Assembly (NCBI RefSeq): GCF_000746845.1
Contig: NZ_KN050846.1
Span: 2,062,963-2,126,962, forward strand
DNA length: 64,000 nt
Source: Altibacter lentus
GTDB taxonomy: Bacteria; Bacteroidota; Bacteroidia; Flavobacteriales; Flavobacteriaceae
Direction: 5' to 3'
How positions within the stretch are numbered: position 1 is the stretch's first letter; each line of letters opens with the position of its first letter. Below the pieces are notes generated by a model. It saw only the letters and a program-made list of their open reading frames with translations, was not told the origin of the DNA and made no database searches. Both the position numbers and the translations under genes were made by a program. Shown here in pieces: positions 50,215 to 59,013 of this stretch.

Positions 50215-51179
50215 TTGTCTTCGCGAGGTAGGTTTTCTTCATTTTCTTCTGAAGCGATTGAAAAGCGATAAATAGCTTCAAATTTCAAGAAAAACCCTCC
50301 GTTCAGATCGGGATTTAGCTGGGTGCGATCGTCTCCAAAGCTGAAGGCGGAGAGCCCCAGATCGATGGTTTCTCCGTCTGGATATACTTCAAAATTATTA
50401 CTGGAATAGCCAAATTTTGCGCGAAGCAATACTTGTTTCTGAAGGGTGTTGAACTGCACGTAACTCGCAAATTCCAAAGAGCTAAGATCTACATAGGCTT
50501 GAGAGGTCTCTGTTTCGCCATATAGCCGAAAGCTTCGGCCTATCCCAAAATAATCCAATCCAACAGATACGGTATCGAAACTGTAACTAATGTCTGCAGC
50601 GATGGGAAGGGACATGTCCATTTCAAACTTCGTACTAGGGCTCAAATAGTACCATCCCACAATAGGCGTGGTAAAGAGCCCAAATGCTTCAGAAGTTGCA
50701 TAGAACCCGAAGCGATATTTAAGATTTTCGGTCTTTTGATATTTCAGTAGAGCGAGTCCGCCAAAGTAGAAATCGTCTCCCGTGATCTTTTCATAATCCG
50801 ATGCGATCTTGGGAAGTAATACAATGGTACTGCTCCATACATCGTTATAGGCAGAGGCTAATCCCAGCTTGAGTGTGGTGCTGTAGAGGGAAGCAAAATT
50901 ATTTTTACCTACGCCAAAGTAGAATATATCGGCATCGGTTTTAGGATAGAGTTGCAAATTGTTACGGCTAAACGCAATTCCGGTAATAAATGCATGTTTT
51001 TCATTAAGAACGACCGGAAGGGTGATGTCGGCCTCGAATGACTTTACAAAAGTGTTTCCCGGTGCATCCACATAGGTATTGTTGAAGGTCTGTCCATACC
51101 CGATGCGGATTAGATCAACATATTCCTGAGCATGCAGGCAAAGGGGAAGGAGTAGGGCAACAAGAAGGATTTTTTTCAC
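50211..51179 (-). CDS. Outer-membrane beta-barrel protein, DUF6268-like
   Basis: 322 residues. A signal peptide ends at about residue 17 (LCLHAQ). The mature chain alternates polar and aromatic residues, giving about 12-14 beta strands, and the family resembles DUF6268 barrels of Bacteroidota. A charged tail (SEENEENLPREDN) ends it, unusual because most barrels end in Phe. No substrate can be suggested. Confidence 0.7.
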   Translation of the reverse strand: MKKILLVALLLPLCLHAQEYVDLIRIGYGQTFNNTYVDAPGNTFVKSFEADITLPVVLNEKHAFITGIAFSRNNLQLYPKTDADIFYFGVGKNNFASLYSTTLKLGLASAYNDVWSSTIVLLPKIASDYEKITGDDFYFGGLALLKYQKTENLKYRFGFYATSEAFGLFTTPIVGWYYLSPSTKFEMDMSLPIAADISYSFDTVSVGLDYFGIGRSFRLYGETETSQAYVDLSSLEFASYVQFNTLQKQVLLRAKFGYSSNNFEVYPDGETIDLGLSAFSFGDDRTQLNPDLNGGFFLKFEAIYRFSIASEENEENLPREDN

Positions 51180-51270
51180 AAAAGGATCGTTAACGACTTA
51201 AAGATATACTTTTTTACAAAACCGTAACATTCATGTTTAAAATGGGATAGTCTATTTCTTTAAAATTCCG

Positions 51271-51278
51271 TAATTTCG
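51271..51278 (+). promoter_or_regulatory. Weak -7 element upstream of ileS
   Basis: TAATTTCG, one mismatch to TAnnTTTG, 47 bases before the ATG. No T-box leader is visible in the 146-base gap. Confidence 0.3.
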
Positions 51279-51325
51279 CAGCCTGTCTGCAAAAGGAGAC
51301 AAGTTTTATTGAAGCAGCAACGTTT

Positions 51326-54300
51326 ATGAGCACAACATTTAAAGAATACAAAGGCTTAGACCTCCCCAAACTGGGTGAAGAGGTACTCGATTTTTGGAAA
51401 CGTGAGAACATTTTCGAGAAGAGTATTTCCATTCGCGAAGGGGCCGAACCTTTTGTGTTCTTTGAGGGACCACCTTCTGCAAACGGACTTCCGGGAATCC
51501 ATCATGTTATGGCACGTGCCATCAAGGATATATTCTGCAGGTATAAAACACAAAAAGGATATAGAGTAGACCGAAAGGCCGGCTGGGATACACACGGGCT
51601 CCCCATTGAACTAGGGGTTGAGAAAGAGTTGGGGATCACCAAAGAAGATATTGGCAAGAAGATCTCTGTAGAAGCCTATAATGAAGCTTGTAGAAAGGCA
51701 GTGATGCGGTATACCGATGTGTGGAACAAAGTAACCGAAAAGTACGGCTACTGGGTAGATATGGAAGACCCATATATTACCTATAAGTCCAAGTATATGG
51801 AAACGGTTTGGTGGTTGTTGAAACAGATCTACGATAAAGGGCTGCTCTACAAAGGATACACCATCCAACCGTATTCTCCCAAAGCAGGTACCGGTCTTAG
51901 TTCTCATGAGCTCAACCAGCCCGGCACTTACCAAGATGTCACCGATACTACCGTAGTGGCACAATTTAAAGCCGTTCCGGAGACCTTACCAAATTTCCTT
52001 GCGGAGGTTTCAAACAATATATGGTTCCTGGCATGGACGACCACTCCCTGGACCTTGCCCAGCAATACGGCCTTAACGGTGGGACCAAAAATAGACTACG
52101 TGCTGGTACAAACCTATAATCAATACACCTTCCGGCCTATCAATGTAGTGTTGGCAAAAAGTTTGGTGCCCAAGCAGTTTGGTAATAAGTACGAAGAAAA
52201 GCCCAACCAAGAGGTTCTGGAAAGCTACAAACAAGGTGATAAGCTGATCCCTTATTTTATTGCAGCGGAGTTCAAAGGGATCGATCTTGTTGGAATTCGT
52301 TACGAACAACTTTTGGATTTTGCACAACCGTATCATACGCCCGAAAATGCGTTTCGGGTGATTGCCGGAGATTTTGTAACCACAGAGGATGGTACCGGAA
52401 TTGTACATACGGCGCCTACTTTTGGTGCGGACGATGCAAAGGTTGCGAAAGAGGCAACACCCGAAGTCCCGCCGCTACTGGTGAAAGACGAGAACGGAGC
52501 ACTGGTCCCATTGGTCGATCTGCAAGGGAAATTCCGACCGGAGATGGGCGAGTTTGCCGGTAAATACGTTAAGAATGAATATTATAACGAGGAGGATATC
52601 CCGGAAAAAAGTGTTGATGTAGAACTGGCCATCAAATTAAAGATTGACAATAAGGCCTTCCACGTAGAGAAATATACGCACAGTTACCCAAATTGCTGGC
52701 GTACCGATAAACCTATCCTTTATTATCCGCTGGATTCTTGGTTTATTAAGGTTACAGAGTTCAGGGATCGCATGCACCAACTCAATGAAAAGATCAACTG
52801 GAAGCCTAAGGCCACAGGAGAAGGACGTTTTGGAAATTGGCTTGCCAATGCGAACGACTGGAACCTATCGCGTTCACGCTACTGGGGAATCCCATTGCCT
52901 TTATGGCGTACCGAGGACGGAAAAGAAGAAAAGATTATAGGCAGTGTTGAGGAATTGAAAGCCGAAATGCAGAAAGCCGTGGATGCGGGAGTGATGAAGT
53001 CCGATATCTTTAAAGAATTTGTGGTTGGGGATTTCTCTGAAGCGAATTACGAAAAGGTAGATCTTCACAAAAATATTGTGGATGGGATCGTTTTGGTTTC
53101 TGAAAGTGGTGCCCCCATGAGACGAGAAGCCGATCTGATCGATGTTTGGTTCGATAGCGGAAGCATGCCGTACGCACAATGGCACTATCCTTTCGAGAAC
53201 AAAGAAAAGGTGGAAGGAACATGGCGTAAAGCCGATTTTATAGCAGAAGGGGTGGATCAAACTCGGGGATGGTTCTATACACTTCATGCTATTGCTACGA
53301 TGATTTTCGACGATGTGGCTTATAAGAATGTTGTTTCAAATGGGCTTGTGTTAGATAAGAACGGTCAAAAGATGTCAAAACGCCTTGGCAATGCTGTCGA
53401 TCCTTTCGATACATTAGATACGTATGGACCGGATGCCACCCGATGGTACATGATAAGCAATGCCAATCCGTGGGACAATCTAAAATTTGACAGCGACGGT
53501 ATTTCAGAGGTGCGTAATAAGTTCTTCGGAACACTTTACAACACCTATAGTTTCTTCAGTTTGTACGCCAATCTGGATCGTTTTAACTATTCTGAAGCAG
53601 ATATTCCTATGGAACAACGCCCGGAGATCGATCGTTGGATCCTTTCAGAATTGAATACTTTGGTGCAACGCGTGGACGAATACTACGCCGACTATGAGCC
53701 TACCAAGGCAACTCGGGCCATTAGTGAATTTGTACAAGAAAATTTGAGCAATTGGTATGTGCGCCTTAGCCGAAGACGTTTTTGGAAGGGCAGCTATGGA
53801 GACGATAAGATATCTGCCTACCAGACCTTATACACCTGTTTGGTCACGGTAGCACAACTAGGAGCTCCGGTGGCACCGTTCTTTATGGACCGCCTTTATA
53901 AGGACCTTACTTCCGGAATTACAGGAAATGGAGAAGAATCTGTACACTTAAGTAACTTTCCGTTGGCAAATGCGTCTTATATAGACCGTGCCTTGGAACA
54001 TAAAATGCAGCAGGCACAAACAATATCGTCCTTGGTATTATCGTTACGACAGCGAGAGAAGATCAAAGTGCGGCAGCCACTGCAGAAGATCATGATCCCG
54101 GTATTGAGCGAAGCATCTAGAAAGGAGATCGAGGCAGTGTCAGATCTTATAAAGTCTGAAGTGAATGTCAAAGAGATCGAATTGATCGATGAGGGTTCCG
54201 GAATCCTTGTCAAAGAGATAAAACCAGATTTCAAGAAACTGGGGCCTCGTTTTGGTCCAGATATGAAAATGGTAGCACAGGCCATCACCAATTTTGGTCA

Positions 54301-54730
54301 GGAGGAAATAATAATCTTAGAAAAAGAAGGAGAAATATCACTTTCTGTTAACGAAAAAAATATTACATTGACCCTCGACGATGTAGTGATTAGATCTCAG
54401 GATATTGAAGGATGGTTGGTTGCGAACGCCAATGGAATTACGGTAGCTTTAGACGTCACCATTACACCGGATCTAAGAAATGAAGGCATTGCCAGAGAGT
54501 TGGTAAATCGTATCCAAAACATGCGAAAGGACTCTGGTTTTGAAGTGACAGACAGGGTGGATGTCATCCTTCAGAAAGAAAAACAATTAGAAACTGCGGT
54601 AACGCAGAATTTAGAGTATATTAAACAAGAAACCTTGACCGAGGTATTGCAATTTGAAGACGAGATAAGCAATGGTACAGAGATTGCTTTTGACGATATC
54701 GCAACCCGGTTACGAATTAAAAAACATTAA
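51326..54730 (+). CDS. ileS: Isoleucyl-tRNA synthetase (eukaryote-like, long form)
   Basis: 1134 residues. The class I signatures are GIHH (residues 57-60, the HIGH box) and KMSKR (starting residue 682). The editing (CP1) domain lies between, about residues 200-420, with TTPWTLPSNTAL and GTGIVHTAPTFGADD. The anticodon-binding region follows and the extra C-terminal part (about 950-1134) replaces the zinc finger of E. coli-type IleRS. This is the type usually tolerant to mupirocin; that is family knowledge, not tested here. Its stop is three bases from the DksA-like gene. Confidence 0.97.
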   Translation: MSTTFKEYKGLDLPKLGEEVLDFWKRENIFEKSISIREGAEPFVFFEGPPSANGLPGIHHVMARAIKDIFCRYKTQKGYRVDRKAGWDTHGLPIELGVEKELGITKEDIGKKISVEAYNEACRKAVMRYTDVWNKVTEKYGYWVDMEDPYITYKSKYMETVWWLLKQIYDKGLLYKGYTIQPYSPKAGTGLSSHELNQPGTYQDVTDTTVVAQFKAVPETLPNFLAEVSNNIWFLAWTTTPWTLPSNTALTVGPKIDYVLVQTYNQYTFRPINVVLAKSLVPKQFGNKYEEKPNQEVLESYKQGDKLIPYFIAAEFKGIDLVGIRYEQLLDFAQPYHTPENAFRVIAGDFVTTEDGTGIVHTAPTFGADDAKVAKEATPEVPPLLVKDENGALVPLVDLQGKFRPEMGEFAGKYVKNEYYNEEDIPEKSVDVELAIKLKIDNKAFHVEKYTHSYPNCWRTDKPILYYPLDSWFIKVTEFRDRMHQLNEKINWKPKATGEGRFGNWLANANDWNLSRSRYWGIPLPLWRTEDGKEEKIIGSVEELKAEMQKAVDAGVMKSDIFKEFVVGDFSEANYEKVDLHKNIVDGIVLVSESGAPMRREADLIDVWFDSGSMPYAQWHYPFENKEKVEGTWRKADFIAEGVDQTRGWFYTLHAIATMIFDDVAYKNVVSNGLVLDKNGQKMSKRLGNAVDPFDTLDTYGPDATRWYMISNANPWDNLKFDSDGISEVRNKFFGTLYNTYSFFSLYANLDRFNYSEADIPMEQRPEIDRWILSELNTLVQRVDEYYADYEPTKATRAISEFVQENLSNWYVRLSRRRFWKGSYGDDKISAYQTLYTCLVTVAQLGAPVAPFFMDRLYKDLTSGITGNGEESVHLSNFPLANASYIDRALEHKMQQAQTISSLVLSLRQREKIKVRQPLQKIMIPVLSEASRKEIEAVSDLIKSEVNVKEIELIDEGSGILVKEIKPDFKKLGPRFGPDMKMVAQAITNFGQEEIIILEKEGEISLSVNEKNITLTLDDVVIRSQDIEGWLVANANGITVALDVTITPDLRNEGIARELVNRIQNMRKDSGFEVTDRVDVILQKEKQLETAVTQNLEYIKQETLTEVLQFEDEISNGTEIAFDDIATRLRIKKH

Positions 54731-54733
54731 ATC

Positions 54734-55117
54734 ATGGCAGAAGAAACTAAAAATAGATACAGCGACGCTGAGTTAGCGGAATTCAAGAAATTAATTCAGG
54801 AAAAGATCGAAAAAGCAAAAGAACAGCTTGAGTTGATCAAGAGTTCCTACAAGAACGACAGCAACAACGGAACCGACGATACCTCTCCAACATTCAAAGC
54901 ATTTGATGAAGGAAGCGAAGTAATGAGCAAAGAGGCAAATTCGCAATTGGCGATCCGTCAGGAAAAGTTTATTAGAGATCTTAAAAATGCCTTGGTGCGT
55001 ATTGAGAACAAGACGTATGGTATTTGTCGTGTTACCGGAAAATTGATCAATCCGGACCGTCTCAGATTGGTTCCGCATGCCACTTTGAGCATTGAGGCCA
55101 AGAACATGCAAAAATAA
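54734..55117 (+). CDS. TraR/DksA-family protein lacking the zinc cysteines
   Basis: 127 residues. Helical N-terminal half (AELAEFKKLIQEKIEKAKEQ...) as in DksA coiled coils, then the C-terminal YGICRVTGKLINPDRLRLVPHATLSIEAKN, where the standard CxxC-x17-CxxC zinc finger has only one of four Cys left (C in GIC; the other positions are T, S and A). The overall finger shape with RL and P is kept. This loss is common in Bacteroidota. A role at RNA polymerase is plausible. It starts three bases after ileS. Confidence 0.9.
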   Translation: MAEETKNRYSDAELAEFKKLIQEKIEKAKEQLELIKSSYKNDSNNGTDDTSPTFKAFDEGSEVMSKEANSQLAIRQEKFIRDLKNALVRIENKTYGICRVTGKLINPDRLRLVPHATLSIEAKNMQK

Positions 55118-55140
55118 TTATATTGCAACAACACAATAAT

Positions 55141-55169
55141 AAGCCCTGTAAATTCTCGGGGCTTTTTTT
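55141..55169 (+). terminator. Intrinsic terminator after ileS and the DksA-like gene
   Basis: AAGCCC pairs with GGGCTT across a 12-base loop, followed by T7. The next start codon (55170) follows directly after the T-run. Confidence 0.8.
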
Positions 55170-55799
55170 ATGATCCGAACAGTCTTCTATATCATCTTTT
55201 TTTGTAGTATCACAAGTGCTTTGACCGCACAAAAGATGCTTCAAAAAGAATGGGATGTGGCCGGGATTCACAGTGTGATCTTACAGAGCGATGTGGTTTA
55301 TAAAGTGCAGATCCTTTCCGAAGAAATCAATACTATCAACTTGATAACCACCATTGAAGGAGAAACCTTTGAAAATGTCCTGATCGAAGCAACGGAGGAA
55401 GCAGGGGTCTTACATCTGTCCACAGGATATTCCCCGTATTTTGTTCCTGAGAACGATAAACTGGCGGCTCATAAGGTATTGGGAATTGAAATGGTGCTTA
55501 AGGTGCCTAAAAAACTTAGGGTATCACTACATTCGGCGTTGGCATCTGTGAAGGCCGTTGGGACATTTACCCATTTAGAGGTCGCACTGGAGCAAGGCGA
55601 TTGTGAACTGTTGCAATTTACGGGAAATGCCACACTGCAAACCTTAACGGGTGCTATTGTGGTCTATGCCACACAAGGCGTTTCCGGCACGGCTGTCTCT
55701 AAAAAAGGGGAGGTGATTAACTTACTTCCGACAACGGGAGACTATAAGATCAATGCCGAAAGTCGCACCGGCACAATTCAACTGCTACAAACCAAATAA
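55170..55799 (+). CDS. Exported beta-rich protein, GIN/DUF4097-like
   Basis: 209 residues. A signal peptide ends at about residue 20 (LTAQ). The mature chain is made of short beta strands with repeated small hydrophobic residues (e.g. LRVSLHSALASVKAVGTF, LEVALEQGDCELLQF), as in the right-handed helix of GIN/DUF4097 auto-transporter-like proteins. Function unknown. The ATG immediately follows the T-run of the previous terminator, so expression probably depends on readthrough or on a promoter inside the preceding gene. Confidence 0.65.
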   Translation: MIRTVFYIIFFCSITSALTAQKMLQKEWDVAGIHSVILQSDVVYKVQILSEEINTINLITTIEGETFENVLIEATEEAGVLHLSTGYSPYFVPENDKLAAHKVLGIEMVLKVPKKLRVSLHSALASVKAVGTFTHLEVALEQGDCELLQFTGNATLQTLTGAIVVYATQGVSGTAVSKKGEVINLLPTTGDYKINAESRTGTIQLLQTK

Positions 55800-55805
55800 T
55801 ATTAC

Positions 55806-55813
55806 TATTTTTG
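55806..55813 (+). promoter_or_regulatory. Putative -7 element of lspA
   Basis: TATTTTTG matches TAnnTTTG, 53 bases before the ATG. No -33 element seen. Confidence 0.4.
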
Positions 55814-55866
55814 TGCACTTTGTCCGCCCAATCGAAATCGGCCCTTGGACATAATTAAAACCTGCA

Positions 55867-56493
55867 ATGTCTTTAAAAAAAGCTACCATCATCATTCTAT
55901 TGGTCCTGTTGATTGACCAAATATCAAAAGTCTATATAAAAACTCACTTTGTTTTAGGAGAAGAAATTAGGGTGTTCGACTGGTTTCGTATTCTCTTTGT
56001 TGAGAATGAGGGGATGGCCTGGGGAGCTAAGATTCCCGGGACCTACGGAAAACTGTTTCTAACGCTCTTTAGATTAGTAGCCATCGTAGGGATTGGATAT
56101 TGGCTGTGGGATGCTGTACGAAAGCATGCCTCACGCATACTCATTGTCTCTGTTTCCTTGATCTTTGCAGGAGCCTTCGGGAATATTATCGACTCGGTCT
56201 TTTACGGGATCATCTTTGGTGACAGCCACCATCAGGTTGCTGCCTTCATGCCCGAAGCCGGGGGTTACGGAACCCTTTTTCATGGAAAGGTGGTAGATAT
56301 GCTGTATTTTCCGCTGTGGAAGGGATATTTACCCGAATGGATCCCATTTTGGGGAGGTGATTATTTTACGTTCTTCGAACCGGTATTCAACATCGCCGAT
56401 TCCAGTATCAGTATAGGTGTGGCGCTACTTATTATTTTCAATAAACGCGCTTTTCCCACCAAAAAGGAGACAGAGGAGTCAACACAGGAATAA
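55867..56493 (+). CDS. lspA: Lipoprotein signal peptidase (signal peptidase II)
   Basis: 208 residues, longer than the common 160-170. Four membrane helices. LLIDQISKVYIK near residue 15, ENEGMAWG near 47, and GNIIDS near 105 are conserved, and the catalytic Asp pair is D144 (KVVDMLYFP) and D178 (FNIADSSISIG). An insertion between residues about 115-140 and 150-165 accounts for the length, as seen in Bacteroidota LspA. It removes signal peptides from diacylated lipoproteins, several of which are encoded in this window. Confidence 0.94.
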   Translation: MSLKKATIIILLVLLIDQISKVYIKTHFVLGEEIRVFDWFRILFVENEGMAWGAKIPGTYGKLFLTLFRLVAIVGIGYWLWDAVRKHASRILIVSVSLIFAGAFGNIIDSVFYGIIFGDSHHQVAAFMPEAGGYGTLFHGKVVDMLYFPLWKGYLPEWIPFWGGDYFTFFEPVFNIADSSISIGVALLIIFNKRAFPTKKETEESTQE

Positions 56494-56517
56494 GGAGGGA
56501 AGTGTAAGGTCTGTAGT

Positions 56518-57666
56518 TTATTGAGCAAAGCGAATGGTAAATGTAGTACCAATATTCACTGTACTTTCTACCTCAATGACGCCCTGCAACGCCTCTACTT
56601 GATTTTTAGTGATAAAGAGCCCTACGCCGGCCCCATGCTCTTTGGAATGAAAGGTCTCGTAAATGTGAAATAGCTTACTTCCAAACCGTTCCAGATCAAT
56701 TCCCAGACCGTTGTCCTTTACCATAAGATGGGTGTGACCCTCTTCGTCCTTATAGGTACAAATATCGATCACCGGCTTTCGGTGGGGATGCTTGAACTTT
56801 ATGGCATTGGTAATAAGATTGTGAAAGATGCTCTCCATATAGGCAGGAATATACGGGATCTCAGGTACTTCAGAAAAGTCTGAGAAAATCTCCGTTTCCG
56901 TTGTGAAGATCAGATTTTGAATGGCGTGCATAACGCGCAACAGGGTTTCCCGAAAGGAAACTACTTTCTTGTCATCTCCTGCTTTTACCTGTATCGCGAC
57001 TATTTCGTTGAGGTGACGAATGGTAGTTGTAATATTTTCTGAAATTTCATTCAAATTTTGCTTCAACTCCTTCTCTTCATCGACAGACTCGGCAGAAGCT
57101 AATAATTCGGCGGTTAGCTGAAGGTTGCTCGCATGCGATCGTAAGTTGTGCGATACGGTATTTGCAAAATTGAATAAGCGTGTGTTTTGTGACTCAATCA
57201 CCTTCAATGAACTTTCCAGGTCCAGCTCTTTTTCTTTTGCTTCAGAAATGTCTTGAAAAACACCTCGAAATCCGATAACTTCATTTGCACTGTTAAATAC
57301 TGCTTTGCCAATGGCTCGAGCCCAAAATTCTTTTTTATCGTAGGTGAGCATTTTAATTGTGCCTTTATACGACTTTCCGGCTGCAGCTCCTTGAAATGCT
57401 TTTAGTACAGCTTCTCTGTGATCTTCAGCGAAGAACTCCAATGCCCCGTTGAGAGAGGCTCTGTAATCTGAAGGTGTGCGAAGGATACGTCTTGCTTCGG
57501 GATCGAGAAAACTTGTTTTTTCCTGAAAGTCTACACTAAAACCGCCTGCCGCCGTCAATTGAGCGATTTCCTTATAGTAGAAATCATCAACCGGGGGCGT
57601 TGGTCTATGGGTATTCTGGATATCTTTAATGAGAATTTTACTTCTCTTTTGAGCCAAAAAATTCAT
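56518..57666 (-). CDS. PAS-domain histidine kinase, soluble and orphan
   Basis: 382 residues, no membrane segments. A PAS domain spans about residues 30-140 (GGFSVDF...FRGVFQDISEAKEKE). The H box is NTVSHNLRSHASN with phospho-acceptor His173, a form typical of Bacteroidota kinases. The ATPase domain has NLITNAIKFKHP, DNGLGID and HGAGVGLFITK. There is no response regulator nearby, so its partner is encoded elsewhere. Confidence 0.9.
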   Translation of the reverse strand: MNFLAQKRSKILIKDIQNTHRPTPPVDDFYYKEIAQLTAAGGFSVDFQEKTSFLDPEARRILRTPSDYRASLNGALEFFAEDHREAVLKAFQGAAAGKSYKGTIKMLTYDKKEFWARAIGKAVFNSANEVIGFRGVFQDISEAKEKELDLESSLKVIESQNTRLFNFANTVSHNLRSHASNLQLTAELLASAESVDEEKELKQNLNEISENITTTIRHLNEIVAIQVKAGDDKKVVSFRETLLRVMHAIQNLIFTTETEIFSDFSEVPEIPYIPAYMESIFHNLITNAIKFKHPHRKPVIDICTYKDEEGHTHLMVKDNGLGIDLERFGSKLFHIYETFHSKEHGAGVGLFITKNQVEALQGVIEVESTVNIGTTFTIRFAQ

Positions 57667-57759
57667 TAATTAGTTAGATTTCAGAGGCGAAATATAACAA
57701 TATTTTCATTACATGTAGGTAAAATCTTTCAAAAATTCCTACAAGCTCCTACAAAACGA

Positions 57760-58158
57760 TCAAGCCCTTATATTCCTGAAGATCCAAAAAAACAGAATAC
57801 ATCCAGTATAGCCGTAAATGAATATGTTGCTGTAAAAGAGCGAGATACGCCGCTGGGTATTAAAAAGATAATTATAAACTTTGTTGTAGATGCCATACGC
57901 TAAAAAGGGTAATGAAAGTACAAGCAAAGGGTTCAAGTTATAGGCGAGTCCAATGTGGCCATGCAGTAATTGATGGATGGCACGTTGTGACCCACACCCG
58001 GGACAGAGAAACCCGGTTAAATAATGAAAGGGACAGGGTAAAAAGAATGCATGTTCGGACGGGTCAAACGAGTAGTACACCAATAATATTCCTGCCAGCA
58101 ATGCAAATAACAAGACTGTTTTATAAAACCTAATAGGATGTAAAGAGGATGCCTGCAT
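57760..58158 (-). CDS. DUF2752 membrane protein
   Basis: 132 residues, two to three membrane helices. CPFHYLTGFLCPGCGSQRAIHQLLHG near residue 42 is the diagnostic DUF2752 motif with three Cys. Function unknown. Its first 29 bases overlap the end of the CD225 gene, so they are co-translated; this pair recurs in Bacteroidota. Confidence 0.85.
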   Translation of the reverse strand: MQASSLHPIRFYKTVLLFALLAGILLVYYSFDPSEHAFFLPCPFHYLTGFLCPGCGSQRAIHQLLHGHIGLAYNLNPLLVLSLPFLAYGIYNKVYNYLFNTQRRISLFYSNIFIYGYTGCILFFWIFRNIRA

Positions 58159-58414
58159 AGATCACAAAGAAAACAATATAAAAGAATATAATGAGCACAG
58201 GGCCCAGCAAAGCACCCCATAAGGCCCAATTTCTAGCGGCACGAGCCGCTTTGTATGCTCCTTCATGGTCTCCCATCATCCATAGCTGATTCACTTTATT
58301 GGCCTTGATAATAGAAACGATACCAAATGGAATGCAACAAAGGACGGTGCATAAGATGCCCCAAACTAAATTATTGTCGGGGGGGTGCTGCACGCGATTA
58401 TGAGTTTGTTCCAT
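58130..58414 (-). CDS. CD225/dispanin-family small membrane protein
   Basis: 94 residues. Two membrane segments (about 16-36 and 66-92). GILCTVLCCIPFGIVSIIKANKVNQLW followed by GDHEGAYKAARAARNW matches the CD225/DUF4190-type signature, related to eukaryotic interferon-induced transmembrane proteins. In bacteria the function is not known. It starts 29 bases after the cyclo-ligase gene. Confidence 0.88.
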   Translation of the reverse strand: MEQTHNRVQHPPDNNLVWGILCTVLCCIPFGIVSIIKANKVNQLWMMGDHEGAYKAARAARNWALWGALLGPVLIIFFYIVFFVIYAGILFTSY

Positions 58415-58443
58415 ATTGAAGCGGCTAGATGTAGATAAATATA

Positions 58444-59013
58444 CTACGTTTTCTTAAATGAATAGACGTTTTCCGGGGTCACGCAAAAATGAAGGGACAC
58501 ATCCGTGGGTTCTGAAAAGATCTCAGCTTCCGGTTCAAAGAATGAAAGTCCTACAAAAATGGCCCGAGTGGAGCATTGAGATAAGAATCGATCGTAAAAC
58601 CCCTTGCCGTACCCTATTCTATGCCCCTGCCTGTCAAAAGCCAGTAGGGGAACGAACACTACTTCTATTTGATGTGGCAGGAGTTCGATACCTTCGGTGG
58701 GTTCCGGGATACCGTAAGGGGAAATGCGCAGTGGCGTATTTTCCTGAAGCAGAAAATGCTTCATGTCCCCCGATCTAAAATCAGATCTCGAGACGATCAC
58801 ACTTTTATCCCTACCTTGAATAATATGCAACAAGTATTCGGTGTTCACTTCTTTTTTTTCAGTAATAGAAAGAAAAAGATGGTAATAGGTCTTCTCCCAA
58901 ACAGGAAGTTTGAGACAGTTGTTTGCAATGGCCATGCTTAGGGTTTCAATTTCTTCGGAAGTAAGCGCCATGCGACGCCGTCTATACGTATGTCGAAGCT
59001 CTTCTTTGCTCAT
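58444..59013 (-). CDS. 5-formyltetrahydrofolate cyclo-ligase
   Basis: 189 residues. It converts 5-formyl-THF to 5,10-methenyl-THF with ATP. The N-terminal SKEELRHTYRRRRMALTSEE and the C-terminal ATP motif GYGKGFYDRFL (near residue 143) are typical, as is FVPLLAFDRQGHRIG before it. Its start overlaps the aspartoacylase-like gene stop by four bases, so it is at the downstream end of the RimK operon; a functional link is not obvious. Confidence 0.92.
   Translation of the reverse strand: MSKEELRHTYRRRRMALTSEEIETLSMAIANNCLKLPVWEKTYYHLFLSITEKKEVNTEYLLHIIQGRDKSVIVSRSDFRSGDMKHFLLQENTPLRISPYGIPEPTEGIELLPHQIEVVFVPLLAFDRQGHRIGYGKGFYDRFLSQCSTRAIFVGLSFFEPEAEIFSEPTDVSLHFCVTPENVYSFKKT

Noticed and set aside
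51180-51325. T-box leader for ileS
   Set aside because: The gap is only 146 bases and lacks the conserved T-box sequence and a terminator hairpin; T-boxes are also not typical of Bacteroidota.
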